Part shown: one piece after another, positions 24,290 through 33,757 of the stretch
How the letters are laid out: every line of letters starts with the position of its first letter
How positions within the stretch are numbered: the first letter of the stretch is position 1
Assembly (NCBI GenBank): GCA_017620205.1
Contig: JAFZQX010000030.1
Span: 1-36,422, forward strand
Length of the DNA stretch: 36,422 bases
Source: Clostridia bacterium
GTDB lineage: Bacteria; Bacillota; Clostridia; UMGS1883; UMGS1540
Reading direction: 5' to 3'
Position numbers and translations under genes: made by a program
The notes under the pieces: generated by a model
What the model saw: the letters and a program-made list of their open reading frames with translations, nothing else
The model's database searches: none
Told to the model about the DNA's origin: nothing

Positions 24290-24967
24290 ATGTTTAAATA
24301 CGAAATGCATTGCCATACGTCGGAGGCGAGCAGGTGCGCAAGAGTGGGCGGCGCGGATATGGCGGATTTTTATAAGAATATGGGCTACAGCGGTCTTGTT
24401 ATCTCCGACCATTTTTTTAACGGAAACTCAGCCGTGCCTGACGGAATACCGTGGGAGGAGAGGATAAACCTCTTTTGCGCCGGGTATGACGCGGCGAAAA
24501 AACGCGGTGACGAAATAGGTCTTTCCGTTTTTTTCGCGTGGGAGTGTTCATACAGAGGAACGGATTTTCTTACATACGGGCTCGAAAAGCAATGGCTTTT
24601 AAAACATGAGGACTGTCATTTGCTCGGAGCAAAAGAGTATATCGAGCTGGCTCATGGCGACGGCGGATATGTAGTTCAGGCGCACCCTTTCCGCGAAGCG
24701 GGATATATTGATATGATAAGACTTTTGCCGCGTGATGTGGACGCCGTTGAAACGGTAAACGCATGCTGCAAGGATTTTGAAAACGAGACGGCGGATTTAT
24801 ACGCTGAACGCTACAAGCTTATAAAAACCTGCGGAAGCGACAACCATGTCGGAAAACGGGAAAGAATCACCGCGCTGGAGCTTGACTTTGAGGCGAAAGA
24901 TTTAAGAGAAATAATAAATGCGATAAAGGCGGGAAAACACAATATGGCGGTGTATTATCCTGATTAA
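24290..24967 (+). CDS. PHP-domain metal-dependent phosphoesterase
   Basis: A 225-residue cytoplasmic protein of the PHP (polymerase and histidinol phosphatase) family. Expected metal ligands are present: His7 and His9 (MHCHT), Asp40-His41 (SDHFF), Glu85 (AWECSY), His132 (QAHPFR) and Asp184-His186 (GSDNH). Family members hydrolyse phosphoesters such as histidinol phosphate, nucleoside 3',5'-bisphosphates or oligonucleotide ends; this substrate cannot be assigned. The length fits a stand-alone PHP protein rather than a polymerase subunit. GGAAGGGTG at about 24270-24278 is the ribosome site. It follows the second CPBP gene by 73 bases and may share its transcript, ending at the terminator near 25000. 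Confidence 0.85.
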   Translation: MFKYEMHCHTSEASRCARVGGADMADFYKNMGYSGLVISDHFFNGNSAVPDGIPWEERINLFCAGYDAAKKRGDEIGLSVFFAWECSYRGTDFLTYGLEKQWLLKHEDCHLLGAKEYIELAHGDGGYVVQAHPFREAGYIDMIRLLPRDVDAVETVNACCKDFENETADLYAERYKLIKTCGSDNHVGKRERITALELDFEAKDLREIINAIKAGKHNMAVYYPD

Positions 24968-24998
24968 TTAAGCATTCTAAATATATAAAAAAGGCAAC

Positions 24999-25028
24999 AA
25001 AGCGTCCGATGCTTAGGGCGCTTTTCTC
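24999..25028 (+). terminator. Terminator after the PHP gene
   Basis: AAAGCGTCC (24999-25007) pairs with GGGCGCTTT (25016-25024) and is followed by TCTCTTT. Confidence 0.7.
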
Positions 25029-25040
25029 TTTGCTCCGCTG

Positions 25041-25070
25041 TTGACAAAGGACGGTGCGTCATGGTATAAT
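25041..25070 (+). promoter_or_regulatory. Promoter of the surface-protein operon
   Basis: Perfect TTGACA (25041-25046) and TATAAT (25065-25070) are separated by 18 bases. Transcription should begin near 25077 and cover the three surface-protein genes downstream. Confidence 0.8.
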
Positions 25071-25147
25071 AATTGTATAGTTTTACTATTTTTTTGCGTT
25101 TGTTGCAAAGAGGTTTTTTGCAAATTTACGCAATCGGAGGGATGGAT

Positions 25148-28100
25148 ATGAAAAAACAGTTGGCGGTTATACTTTCGGTACTGCTTCTTTTGCCAATGGC
25201 GCAGGGCGCTTTGGCGGAAGGGGTTTACTACACTCCCGAAACTGCGGGACCTATGTATTTTAAGGTTGATTTGCAGAAACCGCTTTCGCGCGAAGGCGGA
25301 GAGGAAAAACTCGTACTCGGCGCAGGCGGCTCTGCCGCGTTTGACATTTTCTTCGGCGCGGACACAGAAAGCGTTGAGCTTTCATACGAGGCGGCAGAAG
25401 GCGGCGAAGTTAAGATTTTAACGGAGCAAAACGCTTACGGTTTAAATATCGTGCAGGGCGAAGGCACGGCAACTGTCGCCATAGCAGAACACAAAGGCTC
25501 GCACACTGTAACCGTAATGTCAGATGCTAACATAACAATAACGGAAATAGCTTTTCACAAGGCTAAAATAGACGGCATAAGCCCCTTTGCGCAAATAGCC
25601 GTAGGCTATACGGATTATGAGGCGGCTTTGCAGACGGCTGTTGTAGTAAATCCTTCAAAAAACGCAATAAAAGTAAACGGCGCTTTCCGTTACTATGATT
25701 ACACGGATACATCTCTTGCGCCAAAAAACATAGACGGCAAAGTCTATATCCCGATACATGCTTTTGCGAGAGCGTTTTCGCTCTACTATGAAGACTACGG
25801 GGATTTAAATTACGCATATATAAGCCGTGACAATACGGATGTTTTCCGGCGCGGCGATGACGCTTATATGATTAAAAACGGCGTAAAAACAGATATTAAT
25901 AAATTTGCCGTATACGAAGACGGCATAACATGGGTACCTTTCCGTCAGACGGCGGAGCTGTTCGGGGAAACCGTAGTATGGCGCGACGGCTATGCTATAG
26001 CCGATGACAGAATAAGGGCAAACGATATAGTTTCAAACGACATTATATTCGCAGAACTTCAAAAAGACTTTGAAAAGTTTGATATATCGGGACTTAACCC
26101 GAAAAATACATACTATGTATCGCAGGCTGTGGGCTCCGACTCAAACGACGGCAGTGAGGGAGCGCCTTTTAAAACTATTCAGCGCGCGGCAGATGTGGCT
26201 CAGGCGGGCGACACCGTTATTATCCGCGAGGGCGTATACCGCGAAACGGTAACACCCAAAAACAGCGGCAACGCGACGCAGCCTGTAATCTTTAAAGCGG
26301 CGGACGGCGAAAACGTAACTATTTCCGCGTTTGAAGAATTATCGGGCTTTAAGCCTTATAAAAACGGAATTTATCAGGCGCCGATAAATTCAATCGGCTA
26401 TGACAGAAACTTTGTTATATTAAATGATGAAATTTTAAGAGAGGGCAGGCACCCGAATACGGATACATCGGAGGTTGCCGCACCGCACCCTAATTATACG
26501 GACGAAAATGTAATGCGCGCAACATACGGCGCTATCGCGATGCCCGTTGAGCAGAAGGAAACAGGTGAATATAACTATGCGGTAAGCGATAAGGACTTAA
26601 ACCAGGACGAGCCTGACTTTTGGAAGGGCGGCACGTTTGTAACAATGACGGGCGAAGGCTGGACGCTTTGCTACGCACAGATCACGGGCAGCAAAAAGGG
26701 CAGAATAGATTTAACGCACAACGGCCTCGGCGGCTATGCTATTGACACATATTATCTCGACAAAAAGCCTAATGACTGGGGCTATATAACGCACCATTTA
26801 AACACGGTTGATATGCCGGGAGAATGGTATGTTGATAACGATAATAATATTCTTTATATTATCCCGCCCGAGGGCACAAAGGGCGAAGACCTCCGGGTTG
26901 AAGTTAAGCAGCGCCAGGTAGTAATTGATTTAACCGATAAAAAGTTTGTACAGTTTCATAACATAAACACGCGCGGCGGCGGCATTACAATGGCGGGCGA
27001 TACCGAGATGGACGTTATAGACGGCGGCACGCATAAGTATATCTGTCAGATAGACTGGAGTGCGGCGCACGCAACGCACGATTTAAGATACATAGACAGA
27101 GCAAACAGATGGACAAACAAAGCAGACGGTCCCGAAATGGGTGAAGCGGGCTTCTTTGCACACGGCAAAAACAACGCTTTTGTAAATACGCATATCGCAT
27201 ACTCCGCGGCGGCGGGTATTTATATGACGGGCCTTTACGGCTATATTGAAAATAACTTTATCGAGTCGGCAAGCTATATGGGTACATACCCCGGCGCTAT
27301 AACGCTTGAAGGCGTTAAGTGGGATGAACCCACTGCAAAATACGGCGGTCACACGGTAGTTGCAAATACCCTTGTGGGCTCGGGACGCGCAAACCTATAT
27401 CTCAGCCGCAACCAGGCGGCAAAGGGCTCTGACATGATGCTCCCTTATATAGGCTGCGACTTATCGTTTAACCGCATAAGAATGGGCGCGACGGTATCAA
27501 GAGATACGGGCAGCTTCTATTCGTTCGGTCTTACGGCAGGAAACGATTTAGTTCACACCCGACTGCACCATAACGTAGTTTACGATATTGGTACAAGCAC
27601 GGAAAATTCATCCATAAATACGCTTTTATACCATGACGGCTACGCAAACTTCTACGACACGTATTCAAACGTTTTGTTTGAAACGGTCAAAGGCTATGTA
27701 TATAACGATGTTTTCTCATACCTCGGCGTATCGGATTATAAAAACTATGTTGAAAAATGGGGTAACGTTTCGGCAGGACTTGTGCCCCGCGGCATGGAAG
27801 GTCTGACGGTAAAAGACTATCCGTTCGGCAAGATGTTTGACGTAGGTTCGACCGTTGACGGACATTCTCGTATAATGGCAAACTATGAAAGAGCAAATGA
27901 AAAATATATTTTCCTTGCAGAAGGCGCAGAACTTCAAAACGGCGCAAAAATAGGCGATGACGGAGCTATAGATATGCCGTCTCCCTACTCGTCAATAACG
28001 TTTAAAGATGTTAGTTTATCGGATAGCGGCACGGAGCTTTCAATTTGCTATGTAGCGGACAGACTTTTGGCAGACTTGAAAAATCCCCCCGAAATTACCG

Positions 28101-28291
28101 TAGAATTTATTAAAGACGGCAACGTAACGGAGACGAGATATGTAAACGCATTTTCATGCGGCAAAGAGCTTTCGGACGTTGACAGAACAATGCTTTATTT
28201 AAAGCCCGAAACGGCGGGAACATATGACGTGCGCATCCGCGTAAACAAGAGCTTTGTAAGACCGATAAAGCTTCTTAGCGCGCCTTGTTGA
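25148..28291 (+). CDS. Secreted right-handed beta-helix protein with copper-amine-oxidase-like N-terminal domain
   Basis: A 1047-residue protein. The signal peptide is KKQLAVILSVLLLLPMAQG followed by ALA. A beta region and a stalk-like domain resembling copper amine oxidase N-terminal repeats follow (about 175-300, with VNGAFRYYDY and WVPFRQTAELFG). From about residue 321 the chain reads YYVSQAVGSDSNDGSEGAPF and AADVAQAGDTVIIREGVYRE, the classic opening of a parallel beta-helix (pectate-lyase or alginate-lyase-like fold), continuing to about 870. A C-terminal beta domain completes it. It probably binds or cleaves a polysaccharide, but no lyase residues can be named. ATG 25148 is chosen over ATG 25142 and an upstream TTG because GGAGGG at 25135-25140 fits it and the longer frame would begin at the promoter. 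No SLH repeat is present. Confidence 0.85.
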   Translation: MKKQLAVILSVLLLLPMAQGALAEGVYYTPETAGPMYFKVDLQKPLSREGGEEKLVLGAGGSAAFDIFFGADTESVELSYEAAEGGEVKILTEQNAYGLNIVQGEGTATVAIAEHKGSHTVTVMSDANITITEIAFHKAKIDGISPFAQIAVGYTDYEAALQTAVVVNPSKNAIKVNGAFRYYDYTDTSLAPKNIDGKVYIPIHAFARAFSLYYEDYGDLNYAYISRDNTDVFRRGDDAYMIKNGVKTDINKFAVYEDGITWVPFRQTAELFGETVVWRDGYAIADDRIRANDIVSNDIIFAELQKDFEKFDISGLNPKNTYYVSQAVGSDSNDGSEGAPFKTIQRAADVAQAGDTVIIREGVYRETVTPKNSGNATQPVIFKAADGENVTISAFEELSGFKPYKNGIYQAPINSIGYDRNFVILNDEILREGRHPNTDTSEVAAPHPNYTDENVMRATYGAIAMPVEQKETGEYNYAVSDKDLNQDEPDFWKGGTFVTMTGEGWTLCYAQITGSKKGRIDLTHNGLGGYAIDTYYLDKKPNDWGYITHHLNTVDMPGEWYVDNDNNILYIIPPEGTKGEDLRVEVKQRQVVIDLTDKKFVQFHNINTRGGGITMAGDTEMDVIDGGTHKYICQIDWSAAHATHDLRYIDRANRWTNKADGPEMGEAGFFAHGKNNAFVNTHIAYSAAAGIYMTGLYGYIENNFIESASYMGTYPGAITLEGVKWDEPTAKYGGHTVVANTLVGSGRANLYLSRNQAAKGSDMMLPYIGCDLSFNRIRMGATVSRDTGSFYSFGLTAGNDLVHTRLHHNVVYDIGTSTENSSINTLLYHDGYANFYDTYSNVLFETVKGYVYNDVFSYLGVSDYKNYVEKWGNVSAGLVPRGMEGLTVKDYPFGKMFDVGSTVDGHSRIMANYERANEKYIFLAEGAELQNGAKIGDDGAIDMPSPYSSITFKDVSLSDSGTELSICYVADRLLADLKNPPEITVEFIKDGNVTETRYVNAFSCGKELSDVDRTMLYLKPETAGTYDVRIRVNKSFVRPIKLLSAPC

Positions 28292-28306
28292 TGGGAGGGA
28301 AAAACA

Positions 28307-29503
28307 ATGAAAAAAATACTTTCTATATTTTTGGGTTTATGTATGATGCTTTCTGTTTCCGCCGTATTTGCGGAGGAAAACATGCTTGAAACAAAAGAGC
28401 TTTTGCCCGAGTGGACGCGCGACCAATATTTTGAGCTCTGCGACCCGGCGCCCTGGACGGTAGACGAGCTTCAAAAGGCAGTTGACGTTTGTGACCCCAG
28501 AAGCGTTGCCGCGTACTATGTATGGGCGGTAAACAGACTTCCCGACGATTATGATAACGCCATTGAAATGATGAAATACCTCTATGGCGGAGAGGGAGAC
28601 CTCGGCGGCTGGGATGAGGCTTTAAATGAAAAGCTTTCGGACCCCGCGGCAAAATGGCCTACAAGATCATACTTTATCGGTGCGGCGGCGGAAAACGGCT
28701 TTTACCCCACGCGCCCGTATATTCTTGAAATGTATTACATGAGAAACGATACCGAAAAATTAAACGCGAAAACGCTCAATCAGACGGGCAGGCTTAATAT
28801 TGTATACTGGCTTATGGGATACGCGGCGGGCAACAAGGTGTATATAACCGTTTCAAAGGATAAGGACAGCGACCGCTGGTATATCACAAGCGACACTACG
28901 GCTGCACAGCTTTTTACCGACCAAAACGCCGTTGCAAACGAAAATGTTCGCGCGCTTATGGACGGCAAGCCAAACGACCTTACAACCAAAGAAGAGCATG
29001 ACTCCTTTAACGCACCGCTTCCGTTTACCGATGTAGAGGGCGACTTCTGCGAAGCCGTAAAATGGGCTTATAAAAACAATATAACAAAAGGCGTTTCGGA
29101 AACGGAATTTGCACCCGGGGAGAGCTGCACAAGAGGTCAGGTTGTGACATTTTTGTGGCGCGCGGCGGGCTGCCCCGAACCACGGATATTTGCGGAAGAA
29201 CGCTTTAGCGATGTCTGTGCTTCGGATTACTTTTATAAACCCGTGCTTTGGGCTATAGAAAAGGGCATAACGGCAGGCACGTCGGAGAGTGAATTTTCTC
29301 CTTCCATGACATGCTCCACGGCGCACATAATAACTTTCCTGTACCGCGCAATGTGCATAGGCGATAACGGATGGTATGAGGAAGCCGCCGCCTGGGCAAA
29401 AGAAAATGGAATTACAAACGGCACGGAGCTTGATATAAACCCTTCCGTTATGTGTCCGAGAGGCGCGGTTGTAACGTATTTAAGCAGGATATATATTAAT
29501 TAG
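28307..29503 (+). CDS. Small SLH-anchored surface protein
   Basis: A 398-residue protein with a signal peptide (KKILSIFLGLCMMLSVSAVF then A). Residues about 25-235 form an unrecognised domain rich in Trp and Tyr. Three SLH repeats follow (from about 238, 296 and 352), giving cell-wall attachment. Each repeat has a Cys at the equivalent place (GESCTRG, SMTCSTA, VMCPRG), unlike the SLH repeats of the giant protein. It follows the beta-helix gene by 15 bases with GGGAGGG as ribosome site and precedes the CotH gene by 17 bases, so all three are one operon. It could serve as the wall anchor for its secreted neighbours; that is inference. Confidence 0.88.
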   Translation: MKKILSIFLGLCMMLSVSAVFAEENMLETKELLPEWTRDQYFELCDPAPWTVDELQKAVDVCDPRSVAAYYVWAVNRLPDDYDNAIEMMKYLYGGEGDLGGWDEALNEKLSDPAAKWPTRSYFIGAAAENGFYPTRPYILEMYYMRNDTEKLNAKTLNQTGRLNIVYWLMGYAAGNKVYITVSKDKDSDRWYITSDTTAAQLFTDQNAVANENVRALMDGKPNDLTTKEEHDSFNAPLPFTDVEGDFCEAVKWAYKNNITKGVSETEFAPGESCTRGQVVTFLWRAAGCPEPRIFAEERFSDVCASDYFYKPVLWAIEKGITAGTSESEFSPSMTCSTAHIITFLYRAMCIGDNGWYEEAAAWAKENGITNGTELDINPSVMCPRGAVVTYLSRIYIN

Positions 29504-29520
29504 TATTAAGGAGAGCGAAT

Positions 29521-32500
29521 ATGAGCATTAAAAACAATTCCCGGAAACTAATTGCCTTCTTTGTGATTTGTCAGATGATAATTATGGGCCTGCCCGCTTT
29601 GGTGCAGGCGGATCCGATTATAGCTATCTCAAACGCAGACGAGCTTATGGGGTTTGCCGTTTTAGCTCAAAGCGGCACAGATGCCAAAGCAGAGCTTTGG
29701 GCTGATATTGTGCTCGGTGCGGATATGACGCCGATAGGTCTTAATGCGGACAAACCGTTTAACGGGGAATTTAACGGAAACGGATATTCCATAACGTTTA
29801 CATCTCCCGTAAACGCAACGTTTGATAAGACCGTATATTCGTGTCTGTTTGGCTACATAGGGCAAAACGGCACGGTCAAAAATCTAAAGCTTTGCGGCGC
29901 ACAAAACTCGGAAAACTCCATAGCCGCTTTGGCATACTGCAATAACGGCGACATTACAAACGTTTCATCAAGCGCAACGCTTACGTCCGCGCGCTTTGTT
30001 TCGGCTTTTGTATATACAAACAAAGGAAATATACATAGCTGTGAAAACAGCGGAAAACTTACAACCCAGTACGGCGAGATTTACGCTTTTGCGCGCGACA
30101 ACTACGGAAGCATAACAAACTCGAAAAACAAAGGAGAAATTTCGGGCGCGGAGTTTTATAATCAGGAGCTTTTTGCACTGTCGGCGTCCGCTTTTGTAAA
30201 TTCTAACAAAGGCGATATAAGGAGCTGCGAAAACTCCGCCAAAGTATCGGGCGGGCAGAATGTAAGCGGCTTTGCCGCAAGCAACGAGGGTATGATTGAC
30301 GGCTGTGTTAACGGCGGCGACATATATGCCTATTCGCAGTACGGCGCGGGTATAGCAAATACAAATGCGGGCATAATTTCGAGCTCTGAAAATTCGGGAA
30401 ACGTATACGCAAACGCCAACTACACGGCGGGTATTGCCGATAAGTCAAACAGCGGTGAAATAACAGGCTGCAGAAATTTCGGCACAATCACGGGCGACAG
30501 TCAGGTTGCGGGAATTGTATCGGAGACGAAAGCGACCGTCAGAGACTGCCGTAACTACGGAAGTATTCTGTGCATAGCGCCCGACCCTGCGAACCAGAGA
30601 AAGAAATATTTTGCGGGCATAGCGGGTATGACAACGGCAGAAATAAAAGAATGTGTAAACTACGGAGAAGTAAACGGCGGCTGTATGTACACGGGCGGTA
30701 TTACGGGATACGCAAACGGCAGTTTTGAGATAGTAACGTGTGGAAACTATGGGACTGTAAATTCCGCCGCGCACCGCGTAGGCGGTATAGCAGGGCAGAC
30801 GGGTGCGGGCGTTACAATACGCGAATGCGAATCAATGGGCGGCGTTCACGGCGCTTTAAGCGGTACGGGCAATTACGCCGGCAGCATAACAAGCTACAAC
30901 GCCGGAACTATTACGGATTGTATTTCGAAATGTGAGGTAACGGGACTAAATACCGTAGGCGGTCTTATAGCGAGAAATTATTCGACTGAGCCTATAGCCG
31001 TTTCAAACTGCCTTATGATGGGAGATAACTGCAAGTTAAACGCGCAAAACAATCCCGCGGGATTTGAAAACATATATGTAACGTCCGCCTGCACGGGCGG
31101 CACGCTTGTAACGCCTGAAGAATTTGCGGACGGCACGGTAATAACGCTTTTTAATACTAAAAACTATACCGTAGAAGACAGGGGTATTTTCTCCGGCACC
31201 CAAATATACGGCATACCGGTGGGTGTGTTATGGCCTGAAGAAACAGATCCTCCTGCAGAGCAGGACCCCGCCGCAGCTTCAGATATAGTTGTAAGCGCGG
31301 CTAAAAACGAAGGAATATCAAAAGACATATATGCCGTTTTCTTGTCACCTGCTGCATATATTTTCCTGCCGTCAACGTATTTGGGCGATACGGTAAACAT
31401 TGATATAATTAATAAAAGCGGAGAAACGGTATCTGATATGACAATAAACACCGCGCAAAGCGATTCTGCGGCAGGTATAGTAAGTCTTCAAAGCGGAGAT
31501 TATGAAATCAAAGTAATAAAGTCCGATTTGCCCGCGTTTTATATGGATATAGACGAAACCTACGGCAGGACAGACGTTATGAACACGTCCGATAAACACG
31601 TTGATTACTGCTACGGCGACTTTTCGCTTGATATGCCCGAAGAGCTTGCCCAAAGCCGGGGCTGGAGCACGCATTACGAGAGCATAAACGACCCTAAAAG
31701 CGATACGCCCGGCAGCATGTCGGTGCGAGGCAGAGGCAATTCAAGCTGGAAAATACAGACAAACAAAAAGCCTTCATATCAGCTTAAATCCGAAAAGAAG
31801 GTTGACTTACTCGGTATGGGCAAGTCTAAAAAATGGGTTCTTGTCGCAAACGATTATGACCTTTTCAAAAACAAATTCGGTCTCGATCTCGGCAAGAATA
31901 TGGGCATAAAATATACAAACGACTCGGAGTTTGTAGACTTGTATTTAAACGGCGCGTATATGGGCGTTTATATGCTCAGCGAAAAGGTTGAAATAGCGTC
32001 AAACAGAATAAATATAACGGACATGGACGAAGAAATAGAAGCCGCAGGCGCGGAGAATATAGACACCGTTGATAAAACGGGCGGCTATCTGGTTGAGATA
32101 GATAACGCGGCGGACGCCACAGAAGCTTTTACGGTTCAGGGAAATTCCGTTTCCGTAAAATCGCCCGAAGACCTTGATACAAAGGTCACGGCGGATAACC
32201 GCTACTCGTATATCGTAAATCTAATAACCGATATGTTTAACGCTGTTTATGACAGCGACGACCTTTTGATGCAGGACGGCACGTCTCTGCTTGATAAAAT
32301 TGATATCGAAAGCTTTGTAAGATATTTCTGGCATCAGGAGTTTTTGGAGAATACGGACTGCGGCCGCGGAAGTACATATTTTTATAAAGACAAAGACAGC
32401 ATAGATCCTAAAATTTACGCGGGTCCCGTATGGGATACGGACGCGCTCAGTTATTATTACAGAACGGGCACATGGTGGATGCCGCAAAGTACATATTCGG

Positions 32501-33702
32501 CGTCGAAGCCCGATTCCGCACCGTCTTTCTACCGCAAGCTTATAGAGCACAAAGAGTTTATAAGCTATGTAATGTGGTACTATGAAAACAGCAGCGATAT
32601 TAAAGAAGCGATGGAAGGCGCGGCGGACCTTATCCGTTCATATAAGGAACAGCTTTCTGTTGCGGGTCCCATGAACTCAATACGCTGGAATTTCGGGGCG
32701 GAATTTAATATAGACAAGTTTATTACATCAGCAGAAACCCGCGCAAGTTGGGTGGAAGAAAACTATGGCGAGCTTGCGGAGCTTGCCTCAAAGGGCGAAT
32801 TTATTGAGATAAAAGAGCCCGAAGAAGAGGAAGAACCCGGCATTATTGCAAAACTCATATTAAAAGACGGCACGGCCGGCGCGGAAATAGAAGAAAGCGA
32901 AGATAACTTCTATGACGGATTTAAGGGTGCAAAAGCTTTAAAAACGACGCTCGCAGGCTCTGTAAACGGCGCTGCTTTGTCGGACATTGTATATTCCGAC
33001 AGCGCGTATAAAAGCGGCGAAGAAAACTTGTTTGTTCCGATTCTTGCAGCTTCGGCGGAGTGCGGATGGGGAGAAGCTCCGTACTTTGAAATTATAACGG
33101 ATACGCTCGGATATAAAAACGTAACGTTCAGCGCAAAGCTCGGCGGCTCTAAAAAAGGTCCGAAGAATTTTAAACTGTTATACAGCACGGACGGAATTAA
33201 TTTCGCAGCCGCCGCGGAATATGCAATAAATACAAATAAAACCATGGAGCAGGCATTTGATTCTGTAGCTCTGCCCGGTGATGCGTTCGGACAAAGCAAG
33301 CTTTATATAAGGATTGAGGCAGTTGACCGCACAACCATATCGGGAGGCTCAACAGGGGATGCACCCGCAAGCGGCGAGATTGCTATAAACGATATTATAA
33401 TATCGGGCGAGCTTAAAGAGTCAATGATAAGCGAGCTTAAAACAGGAGAGAATGTAAGCGCTTTGTTTACAAATACTACGGACGCTTCTTTAGAGGCAAG
33501 TGTAATACTTGTATGTTATAAAGACGGCAGAGTCACGGATGTTTCCATAGTAAACACACCCGCGCTTGATCCGGCAGCACAGCATGAGCTTATCTTCGGC
33601 GCGGCGGACAAAGAATTTGATACGGCAAAAGTATATGTATTTGAGGGCATAGGCACAATGCATCCGCTTTGCGATGTTTATGATTATGAAGCGGAGCAGT
33701 GA
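29521..33702 (+). CDS. Secreted GLUG-repeat protein with CotH kinase domain
   Basis: A 1393-residue protein with a signal peptide (about 1-30, ending LPALVQA). Residues about 60-510 hold roughly a dozen GLUG-like repeats (pattern G-x-I-x-x-C-x-N-x-G), expected to form a beta-helix. A linker is followed by a CotH domain (about 673-1090) with RGRGNSSW (about 737), a conserved Lys-rich segment, LNGAYMGVYMLSEK (about 808) and GPVWDTD (about 967), which match the atypical kinase active site: nucleotide contact, catalytic base region and metal-binding Asp. CotH of Bacillus phosphorylates spore coat proteins; relatives outside sporulation are secreted. A jelly-roll-like C-terminal domain (about 1100-1330) may bind sugar. 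There is no SLH repeat. It is third in the operon, after the SLH protein. Confidence 0.88.
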   Translation: MSIKNNSRKLIAFFVICQMIIMGLPALVQADPIIAISNADELMGFAVLAQSGTDAKAELWADIVLGADMTPIGLNADKPFNGEFNGNGYSITFTSPVNATFDKTVYSCLFGYIGQNGTVKNLKLCGAQNSENSIAALAYCNNGDITNVSSSATLTSARFVSAFVYTNKGNIHSCENSGKLTTQYGEIYAFARDNYGSITNSKNKGEISGAEFYNQELFALSASAFVNSNKGDIRSCENSAKVSGGQNVSGFAASNEGMIDGCVNGGDIYAYSQYGAGIANTNAGIISSSENSGNVYANANYTAGIADKSNSGEITGCRNFGTITGDSQVAGIVSETKATVRDCRNYGSILCIAPDPANQRKKYFAGIAGMTTAEIKECVNYGEVNGGCMYTGGITGYANGSFEIVTCGNYGTVNSAAHRVGGIAGQTGAGVTIRECESMGGVHGALSGTGNYAGSITSYNAGTITDCISKCEVTGLNTVGGLIARNYSTEPIAVSNCLMMGDNCKLNAQNNPAGFENIYVTSACTGGTLVTPEEFADGTVITLFNTKNYTVEDRGIFSGTQIYGIPVGVLWPEETDPPAEQDPAAASDIVVSAAKNEGISKDIYAVFLSPAAYIFLPSTYLGDTVNIDIINKSGETVSDMTINTAQSDSAAGIVSLQSGDYEIKVIKSDLPAFYMDIDETYGRTDVMNTSDKHVDYCYGDFSLDMPEELAQSRGWSTHYESINDPKSDTPGSMSVRGRGNSSWKIQTNKKPSYQLKSEKKVDLLGMGKSKKWVLVANDYDLFKNKFGLDLGKNMGIKYTNDSEFVDLYLNGAYMGVYMLSEKVEIASNRINITDMDEEIEAAGAENIDTVDKTGGYLVEIDNAADATEAFTVQGNSVSVKSPEDLDTKVTADNRYSYIVNLITDMFNAVYDSDDLLMQDGTSLLDKIDIESFVRYFWHQEFLENTDCGRGSTYFYKDKDSIDPKIYAGPVWDTDALSYYYRTGTWWMPQSTYSASKPDSAPSFYRKLIEHKEFISYVMWYYENSSDIKEAMEGAADLIRSYKEQLSVAGPMNSIRWNFGAEFNIDKFITSAETRASWVEENYGELAELASKGEFIEIKEPEEEEEPGIIAKLILKDGTAGAEIEESEDNFYDGFKGAKALKTTLAGSVNGAALSDIVYSDSAYKSGEENLFVPILAASAECGWGEAPYFEIITDTLGYKNVTFSAKLGGSKKGPKNFKLLYSTDGINFAAAAEYAINTNKTMEQAFDSVALPGDAFGQSKLYIRIEAVDRTTISGGSTGDAPASGEIAINDIIISGELKESMISELKTGENVSALFTNTTDASLEASVILVCYKDGRVTDVSIVNTPALDPAAQHELIFGAADKEFDTAKVYVFEGIGTMHPLCDVYDYEAEQ

Positions 33703-33757
33703 AAATATGCCATGATGTTTTAACAAAAAACCGGTATATGCATGAAAGGACAGAAGA

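Noticed and set aside
25073-25147. Longer start for the beta-helix protein
   Set aside because: It would begin at the transcription start and place a non-signal segment before a clear signal peptide.
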